Assembly (NCBI GenBank): GCA_030142905.1
Contig: JASJOG010000029.1
Location: forward strand, 2,218,501-2,282,500
Length of the DNA: 64,000 bases
Direction: 5' to 3'
DNA from: Heliopora coerulea
Lineage: Eukaryota; Cnidaria; Anthozoa; Scleralcyonacea; Helioporidae
The notes beneath the pieces were generated by a model, which saw nothing but the letters and a program-made list of their open reading frames with translations, made no database searches and had not been told where the DNA came from. Each line of letters begins with the position of its first letter. Position 1 is the stretch's first letter. Positions 1-12,239 of the stretch are shown here, piece by piece. The translations under genes were made by a program, and so were the position numbers.

Positions 1-1190
1 TTGCCTCACTAGGACCAATTTCTGGTTGTTTTAGCAGCCGAAGGCTAAAAAATTTGGTTTTCAAAATCTCAGTCGATCATACACCTACAGCAGGCAATCA
101 TACCGTAGCAATGACAAATACCTTTCGTGAGGAGTGGTTACTTTGAACAATTAAGGGAGATGGTTGCAGGTGGAAACTGTGAATCCCGTAAACAATAATT
201 CTATCGGTGACCTTTCACTAAAGTCAAATTTCACTAAAGCAGTAAGTATTTTCAAGTTATTCGCTTGTATTGAAATTGAAGTCACCAGTCATTGATTTTG
301 TTTCGGAGTTACACATGATATTTAATAGATATCTGTCCAACAACTAACTTATTATTGATTGGTCAATGTTATTTTTAAACTTTGTATTCCGAATGAAAAA
401 TTTTAAGAAACTGGTGGCATTCCTATGGAGAATTAATCTTGAAGTACCATGAAGTTTCAAAAAATCATCCAGTCAAGTCTAATGAGGATATATGTTGAAT
501 ATTTGTTATGTCTAGCCGATTATCTCCACTGCGTTGTCAACCACATTTTTACAATATCCAGCAACGAAAGTAGTCCAAATGAGTGGTTGAAGGAATGCAT
601 CATTCGAAGACTGACACATCGCATGAAAGTAAAGTTCGCCTGGATAAAATTTGTCTCCCTGAAGTACGTTGTTGATTGGAGTAACCACATGAACCATTTC
701 CAGGATGCACTAATATTTTTTCGTAATAAATTTTATTCTTTGATTTCTTCTGGTCTTTGTTCAAAACATAACCTTCAAAAGGCATTTGTACACTGTACAA
801 ACCACTTCTTGTGGTTGGCTGACGCCGGCTGGCACCGGCTGGCACTGGCTGGCACCGGCTGGCACGGACTCGGGGGTGTGCTGGGTCTTCAAAAAATAAA
901 AGGAATAAGGAATATGTGAAGGGACCCAGGGGCTGTTCACGAATACAAGATGTGTTATGGCGGGAAGCAATATTTGACCAAATTTGACATGGAGAGAAAT
1001 AAACACTTCACCTAACATTGAGATTTTTATTACAAGTTTGAATCATACGGAATGGCTAATTCACTTTACCAAAATATAATCTTCAATGTGCACTTTAATG
1101 ACTAATGACTGGCACTATGCCCATGGAAGGCAGTAGGGGTGCATGGTAAACTACAGGCTGTGACAATCGCTTTTTCCCTCTATAGTATAT
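1..1190. other. No supported gene
   Basis: I see no recognisable gene here. A 156-codon open frame at 449-919 has no motif I know. A short imperfect tandem repeat of the 10-mer ctggcaccgg sits at about 826-866 and accounts for the odd Gly/Trp/Leu-rich tail of that frame. Confidence 0.6.
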
Positions 1191-1201
1191 GCCTATGTGC
1201 G

Positions 1202-1498
1202 TTATCCACTGATACTACTCGAAGTTAAAGTAGAAGTCTGTGTCTGTTGTGCAATACAAGAAGAGACTGTGACTGTTCCTGAATTTGTAAAAGTTGGTGG
1301 TGCTGAACTAACTGAAGTTGTAGAAGATTGGACATTAGTTGACGTAGCCACTGCTGGAGTTGTGCCTGTCGGTAGTTTTACTGATGCGGAAGTAGAAGCA
1401 ACCGTATTCGTGAATGAAGTTATTTTCTTTGACTTCTTTGCATCTAAAGGCAGGAGAGTTTTCTCCTTTTCCTTCCTTTTTTTAGCTCCTGACTTCAT
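1202..1498 (-). pseudogene. Possible N-terminus of a ZMYM1-like hAT transposase
   Basis: A 98-codon minus-strand frame opens with MKSGAKKRKEKEK and then a Lys-rich stretch. This resembles the basic leader of zinc-finger MYM/hAT transposase-derived proteins. It is followed by a Thr/Ser/Val low-complexity tail. No zinc finger or RNase H-like domain follows, so at best it is a fragment. The low-complexity tail could equally come from an unrelated gene. The link to the family is inferred from the leader only. Confidence 0.25.
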
Positions 1499-1598
1499 AG
1501 TTCATAATATAGCATATATCAGAGGTTTGTTACTGCTTACTTCGTTCAATTCAACAGATGAAAAAGAATACAATACACGGAAATATTAAATAACTCGT

Positions 1599-2180
1599 TT
1601 GTGGTATTTCGTGAACCTGTGCATGTTTTCGGTCAATGCAAAGGTTGCAGAAAAGTGGCTTCCGCTTCCACATGCAGACAGGAACTTGTCGGTAGCCTTT
1701 GTTGTTCTGGGAATATGTATTTTCCCACGCCTGTCAATCATCTTTTTAGCCCGGGATGAAATTTTTTGTGCGATGACTTGGAATTTTTCAGCCAGAGCTT
1801 CAAATCTCCATGTAATCAGCCTCTGAATCTGGTTTGTTTCTCTTCAAATCAGCAATGGAATTTTCCCGCCAAAACTCTCCAGTCTGTACGAAAGACTTAA
1901 GGCAGTTTTCCACCAAACGAATTTTATACCCTGAATCGACATTTCTTTTGTGCAAATTCACTAGGTTAGTCATTAGCAAAATTCAAAAGCCAATGAGGCG
2001 AAAGAAAAAGTCGCCTTGTGCAATAATATAAGCCAAGTGAAAAACTGGGCTTATTGCACTTCCAAACAGCTAATCAGCGTGCGTCATTTTTGCGCACCGA
2101 CCGGATAACGAGCGAAGGGTAATAATAATACAATTTATTTTTATTGCTACACTTTTGTTCACGTTGTGAGCAAGCAAAAA
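1599..2180. other. No supported gene
   Basis: Only short open frames occur. A segment around 1855-1890 resembles, in inverse orientation, a segment near 25290-25320, which suggests a dispersed repeat. Confidence 0.4.
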
Positions 2181-2191
2181 GGATATAGATA

Positions 2192-2199
2192 TATAAATA
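2192..2199 (+). promoter_or_regulatory. TATA-like box upstream of the terpene synthase gene
   Basis: TATAAATA lies about 184 bp before the ATG at 2383 in an AT-rich stretch. The spacing would allow a 5' UTR of about 150 bp. This is inference from the motif alone. Confidence 0.2.
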
Positions 2200-2382
2200 A
2201 AAAGGTATTTTTTAGTAGTTGAGTAGTGTTTATAGCGATATTTTATTTTAAAAACATTTTGTCGCTCTTCCAGCTCGAAAATAGCTTTTCAGATGGCCCA
2301 TATGGGGCGCTAAATCGGAACTTTGGCACTGACTCTTTAGCTAAGCTTTCGTCTTGATTGAAAATATAGATACAGTTCCACT

Positions 2383-3615
2383 ATGTCGTGCTCTAAGGAG
2401 GTCCGAGCTCCACGCAAGTTGGTACAAAGCCAAAGGGAAATGCAAAAGGTGAAAGTCGATGATAACCTTATATCCATGGACGAGCTGATTGAATTAGTTG
2501 TTGAGTGCGGTTTGTGCGATGAAGCAAGCGTCAATAAGATGTACGAGCGGACGAACACATATCAATTCATGTGGACTCTTATTCCCACCGTCCCATCTGA
2601 TCAATGACAGTTTGAGATTTTTAAAACTAGCCTGCACTTTCTCTGTGCTCTGTTTCTCGTGGATGATGTCGTTAAAAGTTACAGTGAAAAGCAGATGAAG
2701 GAGATGAGCGATGCTTATGACATGCTGGAGAAACAAGTATGTGAAAAATTCCCATGCTTCCCATTCATCAACGAAATGAAGCAGTTACTGAAGCATTTGA
2801 ATAACCCGTTCGACATAGCCTCCATCACTTTTTGTATGCACTACGTCAACAAGATAGCTTCAGTCCTTGTAAATGAAGGAAGTACTCCTCGGAATGTAGT
2901 GTATAACTTTAGACGTAGAACGTCTAATGCGATATCAATCAGCTTCCAGGCCGTCCTGACTAAAGCAAAACTGGGGAGCAATGTCATTGGCAAGGAAATG
3001 TTATGGAGACGAGTTTATGATGGTCTTGTTATTCTGTTTTATCAATTCGGGGAGTTGGTATTAGTTTTAACGAAAAACACTGAAAAATATATGACAATCA
3101 TTACCGAGCTACGTTTGCTAGGCTGTTTATATTGCATCGTGATTAATGATTTGTACTCATACCATCGAGACCAGCTTGTTTCGTCGGACAATATTATCAA
3201 AACATGGTTACTTGGAAAGGCTGTGTCTAATTTGTCCGAGGCCTCCTCAAGATGTTGTGAAATCCTCGATGCTGTCATGCAGTATATGCATGAAAGAGTG
3301 GAGCGGATCCGACAAAGTTATCCAAGCTGCCCAGAGCTTGAAGCTTTGTTAGAAACAATAGTTTACACAACCGTTGGTTGGATTTTTGCTCATACAGCTG
3401 TTGTTCCAAGATATTTCGAATCACCTCTCAAAGTTCATCTTGTCGAAGTGGAAGAAAGTGAGTTGGATACTTGGTTTTGTGAAGAAAATCATTATGGACG
3501 GAGTGTTATCGAAAAGTTTTTTAAAGCTGTGAATGACGAAAAGCACCAAGGAATTCTCGATGCCTTATCAGGGTTTGTCGATGGACGTGGACAGCTTCTT
3601 AAAACTCAGTTGTGA
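2383..3615 (+). pseudogene. Class I terpene synthase (octocoral terpene cyclase-like), one in-frame stop
   Basis: A single reading frame of 410 codons, the usual size of coral terpene cyclases, is broken only by TGA at 2605-2607 (codon 75). The enzyme would cyclise a prenyl diphosphate by metal-assisted ionisation. The family signatures are in the right order. An Asp pair (FLVDDVV, Asp94-Asp95) follows a hydrophobic helix. An NSE-type metal triad (INDLYSYHRD) supplies Asn255, Ser259 and Asp263. A Trp333...Arg343-Tyr344 pair occupies the diphosphate-sensor position. The fifth position of the first motif is Lys98, where an acidic residue is common. ATG at 2383 is the first Met of the frame. No intron is apparent. 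The stop may be a real nonsense mutation (CGA to TGA is plausible), a sequencing error, or a sign of a different gene model. The substrate and product cannot be read from the sequence. A cytochrome P450 gene lies about 34 kb downstream. Confidence 0.75.
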
Positions 3616-4033
3616 GCATAACGAGTCTTCAAAACTTTCGAAGGGTACTAAATAATTAAACGAGAAGATAAAAAGTAAAATTTGTGTGCCGATGACTAAC
3701 AGGGAATAAGAGGATTTAATTTTTCTTTAAAAGTTAAGCGCGAACTTTGAATAAGAGAACTGATAACAATTACATCAGGATTTTTTGTCAGTGGATATTG
3801 AGTTCTAACAATGGGCTTTATTATATATGTTTGAAAATTCAATTTAAAATCCATATAAATTTGAAGAAGATTTAACTTTCAAGGTCACCGGATGCTCTGT
3901 TTTTACTTTTACACTTGATGTAAGCGATCATGAATACCACACAACTCAACCAAGTCCGCGGTGTTGGGGGAGTGGGGGCCAGGGGGATATAATTCAAGAT
4001 GAATCGACAAACTGTATGAAACATACTCTTGTA
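3616..4033. other. No supported gene
   Basis: AT-rich sequence following the terpene synthase stop. I see no clear polyadenylation signal or gene. Confidence 0.5.
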
Positions 4034-4309
4034 AAGTGTCTTTATTTATTGTGGATAACCCTATCAGTTAGCTAAGCTTTTCTCCATAGGGATCCAGTAA
4101 GTGCTAGACCTCATGGGTCCAGTGTTAGAACAGGTGGAGACCGGAGTACCCTGAGGAAACCTACAGTGTTTGGTAGAGTCAAACTGGACGACTCTCTTCT
4201 CGGAAATGACTGAGTTAACTTAAATGAGATAGCTGCATGGAACCGGAATCGAAACCTAGTCACAGTGGTGAGAGACACGTACACTACCACTGTACCTCCA
4301 GCATGCCCT
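4034..4309 (-). mobile_element. tRNA-derived SINE, family 1, copy a
   Basis: Read on the minus strand, this has a tRNA-like head with pol III box-like motifs, a conserved body and an AT-rich tail ending in aataaataaagacacttta. It shares the whole length with the plus-strand copy at 23748-24031 and with the split copy at 29397-29512 plus 31744-31880. The shared landmarks are the cacgtgtctctcaccactgt stretch and the 'acactggacccatgagg' block. It is diverged and presumably old. Confidence 0.7.
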
Positions 4310-5061
4310 TGTATTCTACGTCACTGCCGTTACGTTGACATCATGGACACTGTACTTGACTCGCTTTTTTTCAAATTGCTAAGTCTACAGTTCATCCAAA
4401 ATAATACAACAAAACGAGAGAATATTAGGATAAATCCAAAATAACAACTTTAATAATCCATGTCGTTGAAGGAAATTGGTATGTAGCTCGAAAAACTAAA
4501 TGAGGAATCGTCGGAACTTTTTTTAAGTAATTAGAGCAATTTTCGTATAAAATGTCTTTTACTGAACAAAATTATATTCGACGTTATTTACACAGGGCAC
4601 TATTTCACCAGTAAACTATTTACAAGACCTAAAAAATGTTACCACTTTATCTTAACCTATTCTAATAAACACAGAGTTTTGCAGTGTTACTGTGGTAATA
4701 ATAAAATACTGTTTTATTTTAGGTACATTTGTTTGAGTTTTGATTTAATTGATGTAAGTCTGTGATTTCATGACTGTTGGGAGGTTATTTGAAAGTTTTG
4801 GTTCTTTATAACCCTATGAATTTTTCATGTAATTTGTTTTCGGAATAAATAAGGAAAAATATCCCTTTGCTATTTTGCCTTGATGTAGCGACGGTTTACT
4901 AAGATCTACCGAGGGACTTGGAATGATCATGGCTTCTGGTGCACGACCACCCTGTCGCCCTCTTGGTACGCAACTGGAACTCGATCATATTACTTCGAAA
5001 ATGATTCCCCATAAATCAAGTTAATATTTAAAAAAAGCTTGTTATGCTCTTACATAATAAA
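4310..5061. other. No supported gene
   Basis: AT-rich non-coding sequence. I see nothing recognisable in it. Confidence 0.5.
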
Positions 5062-5310
5062 TAGTAGACAAACAAAAAGACAGGTAGATAATAAATGAAC
5101 GGACAGAAAAATTGAAATATAGATGGACAGGTAGACAGGGAGGTTAGTTCACAGAAATATAGGTAGGTAACCGTATAGGTAGATTGATTGGCAGGTTGGC
5201 AGAAAGATAGATGATTGGATAAATTGATGAATAGAGTGATAGAATGACAGAAAAACAGACAGGTATTGAAATAGAAACGAACAGACAAATAGACAGTGAG
5301 ACAGAGAGTA
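5062..5310. repeat. Degenerate GACA/GATA-type simple repeat
   Basis: About 250 bp built from imperfect gacag, gatag and taggt units. The open frame on the minus strand, rich in Ser, Thr, Cys and Phe, is a by-product of the repeat. Confidence 0.6.
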
Positions 5311-5846
5311 AGAAAAAATTTATTTCACTTCAGAATATGATCAGTTTACACTGTTTTTCATGAAAGCCAAAAAAAGTAATACAGTATAATATACATTTTA
5401 ATTAATGCTAGGAACTAGATGTTTATCACGTTTAAATGATGCCGACTGCGCAAGTCACACGGAGCGAAAGTCGAACTTGCAGAATAATTGTGACCTTTTA
5501 ACAATTCTTTGCTCTGTTACTCATGAATGGGTCTGATCAGGCTGCCTTATTCTCTAATTAAATGGTTATGACTCTTGGACTTATATCCACAAAAACTGCC
5601 ATTTAATTTGACAGTGAATTACAAAGTACTGCTGGATAGCAAAGCCATTGTAAATAGACACCAGAATAAAATTCATACTTGGAGAACTATTTCAGGCTTC
5701 TTCTTCCAAACTGAGCAGACAGAGCGATCTTAATTTATTCGAACAAAAGAAGTGAATCGAACGCTATAATGCGACCTCTTTGGCTGAAGGATTATACTTC
5801 AAGTAATCAAATTATATTTGGGTGACAATGGAGGAGCGTGAAGAAT
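5311..5846. other. No supported gene
   Basis: Unremarkable AT-rich sequence. Confidence 0.5.
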
Positions 5847-6108
5847 GGTTTCCATATAATCGCTATGATCCGTACGATTGCTGCAATCGTTGTGATCGCT
5901 CAAAGTAATAACTCAGTGATAGCAGCGATCATATGGAAACCCTGAAATCAGGATCGTAGCGATCTCAACGAGAGCAGTGATCGCGATCGCCGAGGTAGAG
6001 AATTTTCTATCTCAGTGATCGTGTTCTCTGTGATCGCTAGGATTACAACGATCGTAGAATTCATGTTTACCACATGATCGCTGACAATGACAATGACAAT
6101 GACAATCA
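5847..6108. repeat. GATC-rich foldback block with (TGACAA)n
   Basis: An inverted repeat (ggtttccatat at 5847, atatggaaacc ending at 5941) is followed by further GATCG-rich sequence to about 6080. About eleven GATC sites fall within roughly 220 bp, several within GATCGC. A short TGACAA hexamer repeat closes the block at about 6083-6108. The structure suggests a foldback MITE family with a GATC-based internal repeat. Confidence 0.5.
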
Positions 6109-7560
6109 TGTGAGAGAAAGTTATAGTAAAGAAACTTATACCTTATTCAGTTTAGGAAGTCCGCACGTAAATACATGTGCTGTACCGCACATGTGGCTGT
6201 GGGTGATGGATTCAAATTTGTTAAACCAGTGCACTTGCACTAATGAAATTCTTACTGGACAGATTTACCATGGCTGCGCAGCCACCCTGCCCAATCCCTC
6301 TCCAATTTTGCACTCCTGATTATTTCTTGATTCATCTCTGAGTTATAAAATAAAAACTGCTGCTTAGAAAGAAAACCATTTATTTGAGGCTGTATATACA
6401 TGTACACTAAACCTGATAGCTTTCCATAGCGACCCGAAAACCATGCCGGATAGGCCTTACGTTTACACTAGGAACACTATTTCGGAATAATTTTTGGAAC
6501 GGGAGATGTTGTTTTACTCCGCTCTTGAAAGTGGTCCGTTTCATATAAGATAGGTTTTCGGAGAATTTTGAGCCTCCGATTGTATTTAACATGAAGTCAC
6601 GAGAACGTTTGTATATTATTGTTGGATTATTACAAAAAATTTAGTGGCACATATTACAATCACAGCGATAAATTGTATTCTTGAGCACGTTGGCGAACTG
6701 GAGGAGGAGGAGAGAGCCGCTGCAGGTACAAATCTCTTCGACACGGAATATACTCTGCCCTTTCCCAGTCTACAGTGTTTACATCATGCCCGATAACTTT
6801 TTAAAACTGTTTATAAAATAATACGCGTCCTACGTACACTCTTATTGGAGAAACGTCATTTTCTCTCAGAATATAGAGACACGACTGACGTCATTTTCAT
6901 TTTCTATTAGAGTACGCAGACATGAAGGACGTCACGAAAACTCGAGAAGACCTTGGTTATTTTATAAAACAAATAGAAAATAGCTTTCGTGTCTCTGTAC
7001 TGTGGTAGAAACATGAATGGCGCCATTTTAACAAGAAAAATAACAGAAAACACTCGGCTACGCCTACTGTTTTCACTAGGCATTTTTCTGGTTCAAATGA
7101 CATCACTCACGTTTCTATCACAGCACAGAGACACTCAAGCAATTTTCTACTTGTTAAACAGAAGTGTCCTGTTTTCACTATACCAGAAAACTTTTTTCCT
7201 CCCCGCACAAAAACCTATCCATTATCGTGTAAACGCAGTCACAGAGTGTTGTGCGTAAGGAGGGGTTAAATCCTACAAGTAGATTGTATTTCAAAGGAAG
7301 AAGCTGAGGTAGGTCAATGAAAAGACAGTATAAAACAATCTGTGGTAATGAGATTTTTTGATTGGAACTGTATTGGGAATAATTTAAGGTAGAACTGGAG
7401 TATTATGGAAGGCGTTCAGCATTTTCCACATGATTTAAAAAGGCATCGTACCCAAGATCGACAAAACAACATTTTGGCCAAGTCAAAGGGGGGGTATTTC
7501 CATGACGAGGACACTTGTAACGGCTACATGATGTAGGCATGATGAATTTTTGTTTTAATC
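6109..7560. other. No supported gene; possible foldback remnants
   Basis: Several short frames, none recognisable. Sequences around 6885-7010 (gagacacga and its complement) show partial inverted symmetry, which hints at a degraded foldback element. Confidence 0.4.
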
Positions 7561-7790
7561 ATGTTATAATTTATTATTATTTATTATTTATTCTTATTAT
7601 TTATTCTTATTTATTTTTTATTATTGTTATAATTATAATAATTGTAATTATTATATTATTATTAACATCTTAATATCATTAATGTTAATTATTATTAATA
7701 TTAATAATTATTATATATTATTATTATTTATTATTATTTATTATCAATTTATTATTATTATAATTTATTTTAATATTTAAATTACCATAG
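7561..7790. repeat. AT-rich simple repeat (TTATTA-type)
   Basis: About 230 bp composed almost entirely of A and T in ttatta/ttattta units. Confidence 0.8.
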
Positions 7791-9954
7791 TACTGCTCCA
7801 GCTTCCTCTGGAGTGGGGAAGGCAGGCCGCTACTCTGAAGTTGCCTGAGGGAAATGCTAACGTTTCTTAGCTTTAGGTCATTTGATTGCTGTAAAAAAAC
7901 CGAGGCATACTGAACAAGGTTATGAAACCCAGTGGTGTAGGAAGCGCTGGGCCATACGGCTGTGCGACCTATTTTATTTCAGGCATGCTGGAATATTGTT
8001 GGTCCTCCTCCCCTTAAAAACAGATATGATACCCCTGTGCAGAATGTTTTCTAAATTTTTTCAATTGCACGCACTTGCATTTCAAAATTGAAATAGAAAA
8101 TATTTAAAAATCTAATGTACTGCACATAGTACACGAAAAGCAGAAGCAGAAACAGCGCGTCAATAATCTATTTTTAAGGGACCTAGATACGTCCATTATT
8201 AAAAATAGTTCTGTATGAGAGTCTGGCACTGTTGTTTACGGAGCGGTCAGAAAGCAAGTTAGACAAAGGAAATCCTACGAACATCGCAAACTACATCAGG
8301 ACTGGTGCCAGAGAGGGAGCAGAGGGAGCTACAGCCCTCTTGCCGGATAACCTTAGCCCACCAGTCGCGGAAAAAATAAATTTATCACGGAATTACACAT
8401 ATGATAACACATACCTTATACAAACTATGAATGCTCGTTACAGATTAAACCAAGGAAGAAAATAGACTCTTCTTCATGTCAAATCTAAAACTAAACTGCT
8501 TCTAGTCAGTTGTTGCAATTATGCTAGCGAAAAATAACGTTTTCGACCTTCTAATCAGGAAATTGTAAAGAGGGCGTAGTCCGGTCCCTCTGAATTAGCC
8601 CCCTTGTCGGGAACGTTAGCCTCTGCGTCGAGAAATTCCTGGTGCCACCACTGGAGTACATGCGGACAAATGTCAAGTGATCGGACATGTCCCGGAACTA
8701 ATGGCTCTGGCTAAGCTGTTTCACATAAAGAGAAGGGGAGGCTGTGGCTTGCAAATCGCATGTGAATGGAACTTTATTAATATGGGCGAGCAATTTTCTT
8801 TGGAATGGATGAAAACAAAGCTTACGATTAAAGACTATGAACGTAGCTAATCTGCTACAAACTGTATCCAGTTTGCATACAGACTGTAGATTTCTGAGGA
8901 TTATCTCTTTGAAATGATTGCCAAAAATAAAACCATTTTGAGGTGAACGTATAACACCATATGCACTTGCTTAGACTTCATTAAAGATCGCCATTAAAAG
9001 TGAAAAAAAAGTCACACTTGATGTTTCCTGGGCGCTTAATAGGATTTAACAACAATAAAAATAACTTGATGGTATGTCGGAAAGGTGGCTGCGGCCGCTT
9101 AAGACAGGTGGCCATTTATTAAAGGTTTACTTCTCAATTAATTAATGAGAAAATATGTTTGCCAATCATTACTGACCGACGAAAAGCTTTGCTGGTTAGT
9201 CACCTTGACTTATTTTACCTGTTCTAGCCGGAAAACTATGCGACGTCCGACAGTTATTTTATGCCCCCTTTTAACGCATAAATGAAATTTGTGGAATGAT
9301 TCGTGCTGGTGCTTTTTCAATGTCTTTTTGCGTCCTTCCAACCGTGTCTGAGAAGCCTGCTTTGTAATAGCGTTGCTCCGTGTAAAAGGTTTTGCTGTCA
9401 CGGACGATGCAACTTTTACAGAGATTGTTGCCTCACCAAAGCATGATGAAAATGGCCAGCGAAACCACTCTTGCAAAAGCGACGTAACAGCTTCTAAAGT
9501 TGCTAAAACAAAAATTCTAGCCAACCAGATGAACTTTTGGCGAAAGGTTGCTCAGGCATACAGCCACCTTGTGATCTTTTCCTGCGCAGGCGTTGCGACT
9601 TTATTTTTCTGCCAATCGGGAACGATTACTTAAGGTTTTGACCTTCTAATATTCAAAAGTGTTCCATATATGGCACACTTGACTGAGCAATAATTTGCCG
9701 TCAACAATCGTTGCATCATGAAGCAACCACCCGGTTCTTGCAACGAGAAATTTTTTTAAAAACTTGTATCCCTTGTACAAACAAAAACTCGTACTAGGAG
9801 GCCCGGTTTGAAATGAGACTTCGATACATATTTGATACTATCAAGATTATTTATCGATGAATTAATTATTTATCGATGAATAATTAATTATCATTTAGTC
9901 TCACTTAAACCTCCTGTCTTCTCCTTCAAATTATCATATGATGGTAAGTATAAA
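7791..9954. other. No supported gene
   Basis: A roughly 40-bp motif containing 'cggataaccttagcc' near 8343-8356 recurs in diverged direct orientation near 8595-8640. A 16-bp unit (ttatttatcgatgaat) is duplicated at about 9848-9882. No recognisable coding domain is present. Confidence 0.4.
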
Positions 9955-10506
9955 ATGTCAAGATGTATACATAAGCTGGCATTTCAAGCCAAAGTTATTG
10001 CGTTCCTGAAGTTCCTGCTCACGCTTTATATATCCTCCTTGCTTGTTTGGAGCACGACTGCCAATCAAGTATGTCATTGTGCTTATGGAATTACAGTGAA
10101 AAAACTCCTGAAGACGGCAGGTATTTCTGGCGGGAATTAACTGTCCTACGTGGCCAAACTTAAGAAACAAAACATCGATGAAACAATCCTCGGCAGTCTA
10201 ACCCTTCAAATGCTCAACAACATTGGAATCACATCTCTTGGAGATCGCCTCAAAATCCACAAGTTCTTTGCAGATGATAGCAACGATTGTACCTCGTCCT
10301 CCTGTAAGAACAACGGAATATGCCAAGACGGTTTTCGTTGCTTCTCGTGTCGCTGTGATCACAACAGTGGATATTACGGTCCAAGTTGTGGACTGAAATG
10401 CCCATGCAGAAATGGCGGCCATTGCAAAACGACAAGAACTGGATTCAAACGTGAGTGCACGCCAGGGTACTCTGGAGATCTGTGCGAGACAAAATATCTG
10501 AACAAA

Positions 10507-10514
10507 GATAGGTT
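10507..10514. repeat. 8-bp target-site duplication, left
   Basis: GATAGGTT immediately precedes the hAT terminus and is repeated exactly at 14838-14845. The target lies in codons for Asp-Arg-Phe of the host frame. Confidence 0.9.
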
Positions 10515-10568
10515 CAGGCCCGGATCTATGGGGGGTATGGGGAGGCACGACACCCCCAAAATTTTTTT

Positions 10569-10649
10569 CACGACTTTCAGTCGGCAGAAATTGTGTTTTT
10601 GTTGGCAGTCTGCCGACTAAAACATAATTTCTGCCGTCTGAAAGTCGTG
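10569..10649. repeat. 31-bp inverted repeat (hairpin) near the hAT left end
   Basis: The arms at 10569-10599 and 10619-10649 are almost perfect complements, both containing the cacgactttcag core or its complement. The loop holds a second small palindrome (ggcagtctgcc). It may be a transposase-binding subterminal structure or a nested foldback insertion. Confidence 0.8.
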
Positions 10650-12149
10650 TTACTCAAGTTGTCAAGGAATTAGAAGAAGCACCAGCATTCTCGGTGATGG
10701 CCAACACGACTTCCTATACGAGCAATAAAGAACAGATATCTATCGTTGTGAGGTACGCCGCAGATAAAAAAACCGGTGGAACGTTTGCTTTCTTTGACGG
10801 TGCTTGGAGATTAATCTGGCGATGGACATGCAACAGAGATATCGAGATGTCTCAACGAGCATAGTGTCAATGTGGGGAAGCTCTTTTTCCAGTCCTATGA
10901 CTTCACGGCTTGCATGTCTGGAGAGTACAACGGTTGTCACAAGAAGCTTAATGAGAAGATCAAAAAAGATTTCCCATGGAAGGAAGTGCCTAACTTTCGG
11001 TGCCGAGCTCATCGGTTGAATACATTTGTAGAGCGAAGTTGCAAAGCTAGTACCATCGTGTCATCAATGTTTTTTCGTCCTATAATCATTGTACTCGTTT
11101 TTCTCCAGCTGCACCAAGAGAACTGAAGCACTTACAAAAGCTCAAGAGAGCGTCAAAAGAGCATTAAAGCTACGAAATCTTTCCTGAACCTGGTGGATAG
11201 CCAGATCGGAGTCCATCGACAGTGTTTGGATCTCCTTTGAGTCGATAGTCTCTCTGCTTCAGAAAAGTATCAACAAAGAGCTGGATTCGGACACGAACAC
11301 CCGTGATCAGGCCAAGGCACTTCTGAAGAATTTGAAAATGTACGACTTCATTTTCAGCCTGGAAATAATGAGATTTATTATGCGTCATTCCAAGGTGCTC
11401 ATCGTTCAGCTTCAGGAAGAAGGTTTGAACTTGCCTGATGCGCTTACTCTGGTGTCCACAACAACAAAGGTTTTTGAAAGGATTCGAAATGAAGTTGATG
11501 TAGAGAAGCAGGTGAAGGCTGCTGCAGCGATGGCAAGGCATGTTGGATTCGTCCCGGAAGAAGAATTCAGTCATCATCACAGGAGAAGAGTGCCCCAAAA
11601 GAAGCTGGATGATACGTGTGAAAACGAGGTTGAGGTTGGTTTCGCCAGTTTTTACCGGAAGGAAACGTTCTCTGTTCTTGACCAGATTGTTACAGATTGT
11701 AGAGAGAACTGGAATCGGGTTTTTATGAACATAAAATTTTTTTCAGTCTTGCTGCCACCGTGGGAAGAAATCAGTGGAGAATTAGCAGAGAGTTTGTGCA
11801 AATTGTTGGGCGGAAGCTTAACACGTGAAAGCCTTGTCAGAGAGCTCATTGTTTTGGAGAAGAAGAGTCCGTCGATGGAAAGCCGTTGAAAACCAAGTCA
11901 GTCCGTGAAGTTGCTGTCTTCGTCAGTAAGAGAAAGCTTGTCTACCCCACCTGCTACATGGTGTTCACCTTTCTTGAAACGGCACCAGTCACTGTGGCTT
12001 CAAATGAAAGATTATTCAGCAAACTGAAAGTGGTCAAGAACAAGCTAAGAAGCACTATGCCTCAAGATCGCCTGGAATCTCTTATGTTGATTTCATGTGA
12101 AAGAGATCTTTCAGAGGGGTTAGATCTAAACACCATTATTCAAAACTGA
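10650..12149 (+). pseudogene. hAT transposase (ZMYM1-like, DUF4371 type), frameshifted
   Basis: Fragments in three frames together resemble ZMYM1-like transposases. An N-part with SNKEQISIVVRYAADK corresponds to the DUF4371 region. A middle part contains FRCRAHRLNTFVE. A central part at 11332-11889 carries charged helices. A C-terminal dimerisation segment at 11886-12149 has the typical SNERLFSKLKVVKNKLRST block, which is what makes the family clear. At least three frame changes separate these parts, so no active transposase is encoded. The reading direction matches the element. Confidence 0.75.
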
Positions 12150-12239
12150 GTTCATTTGAAGGAAAAACGTGTTCGATTTAACACGGGCAAGTGGGTAATG
12201 GGTATTTAATACACATTCAATGGTGTTAGAACTAAATTA

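Noticed and set aside
449..919. 156-codon open frame
   Set aside because: No recognisable domain, and its tail is a translated 10-bp tandem repeat.
5028..5288. Minus-strand Ser/Cys/Phe-rich frame
   Set aside because: Arises from the GACA/GATA simple repeat.
6350..7250. Foldback transposon with gtttacac/gtgtaaac ends
   Set aside because: The complementary patches are short and scattered; I could not define consistent arms.
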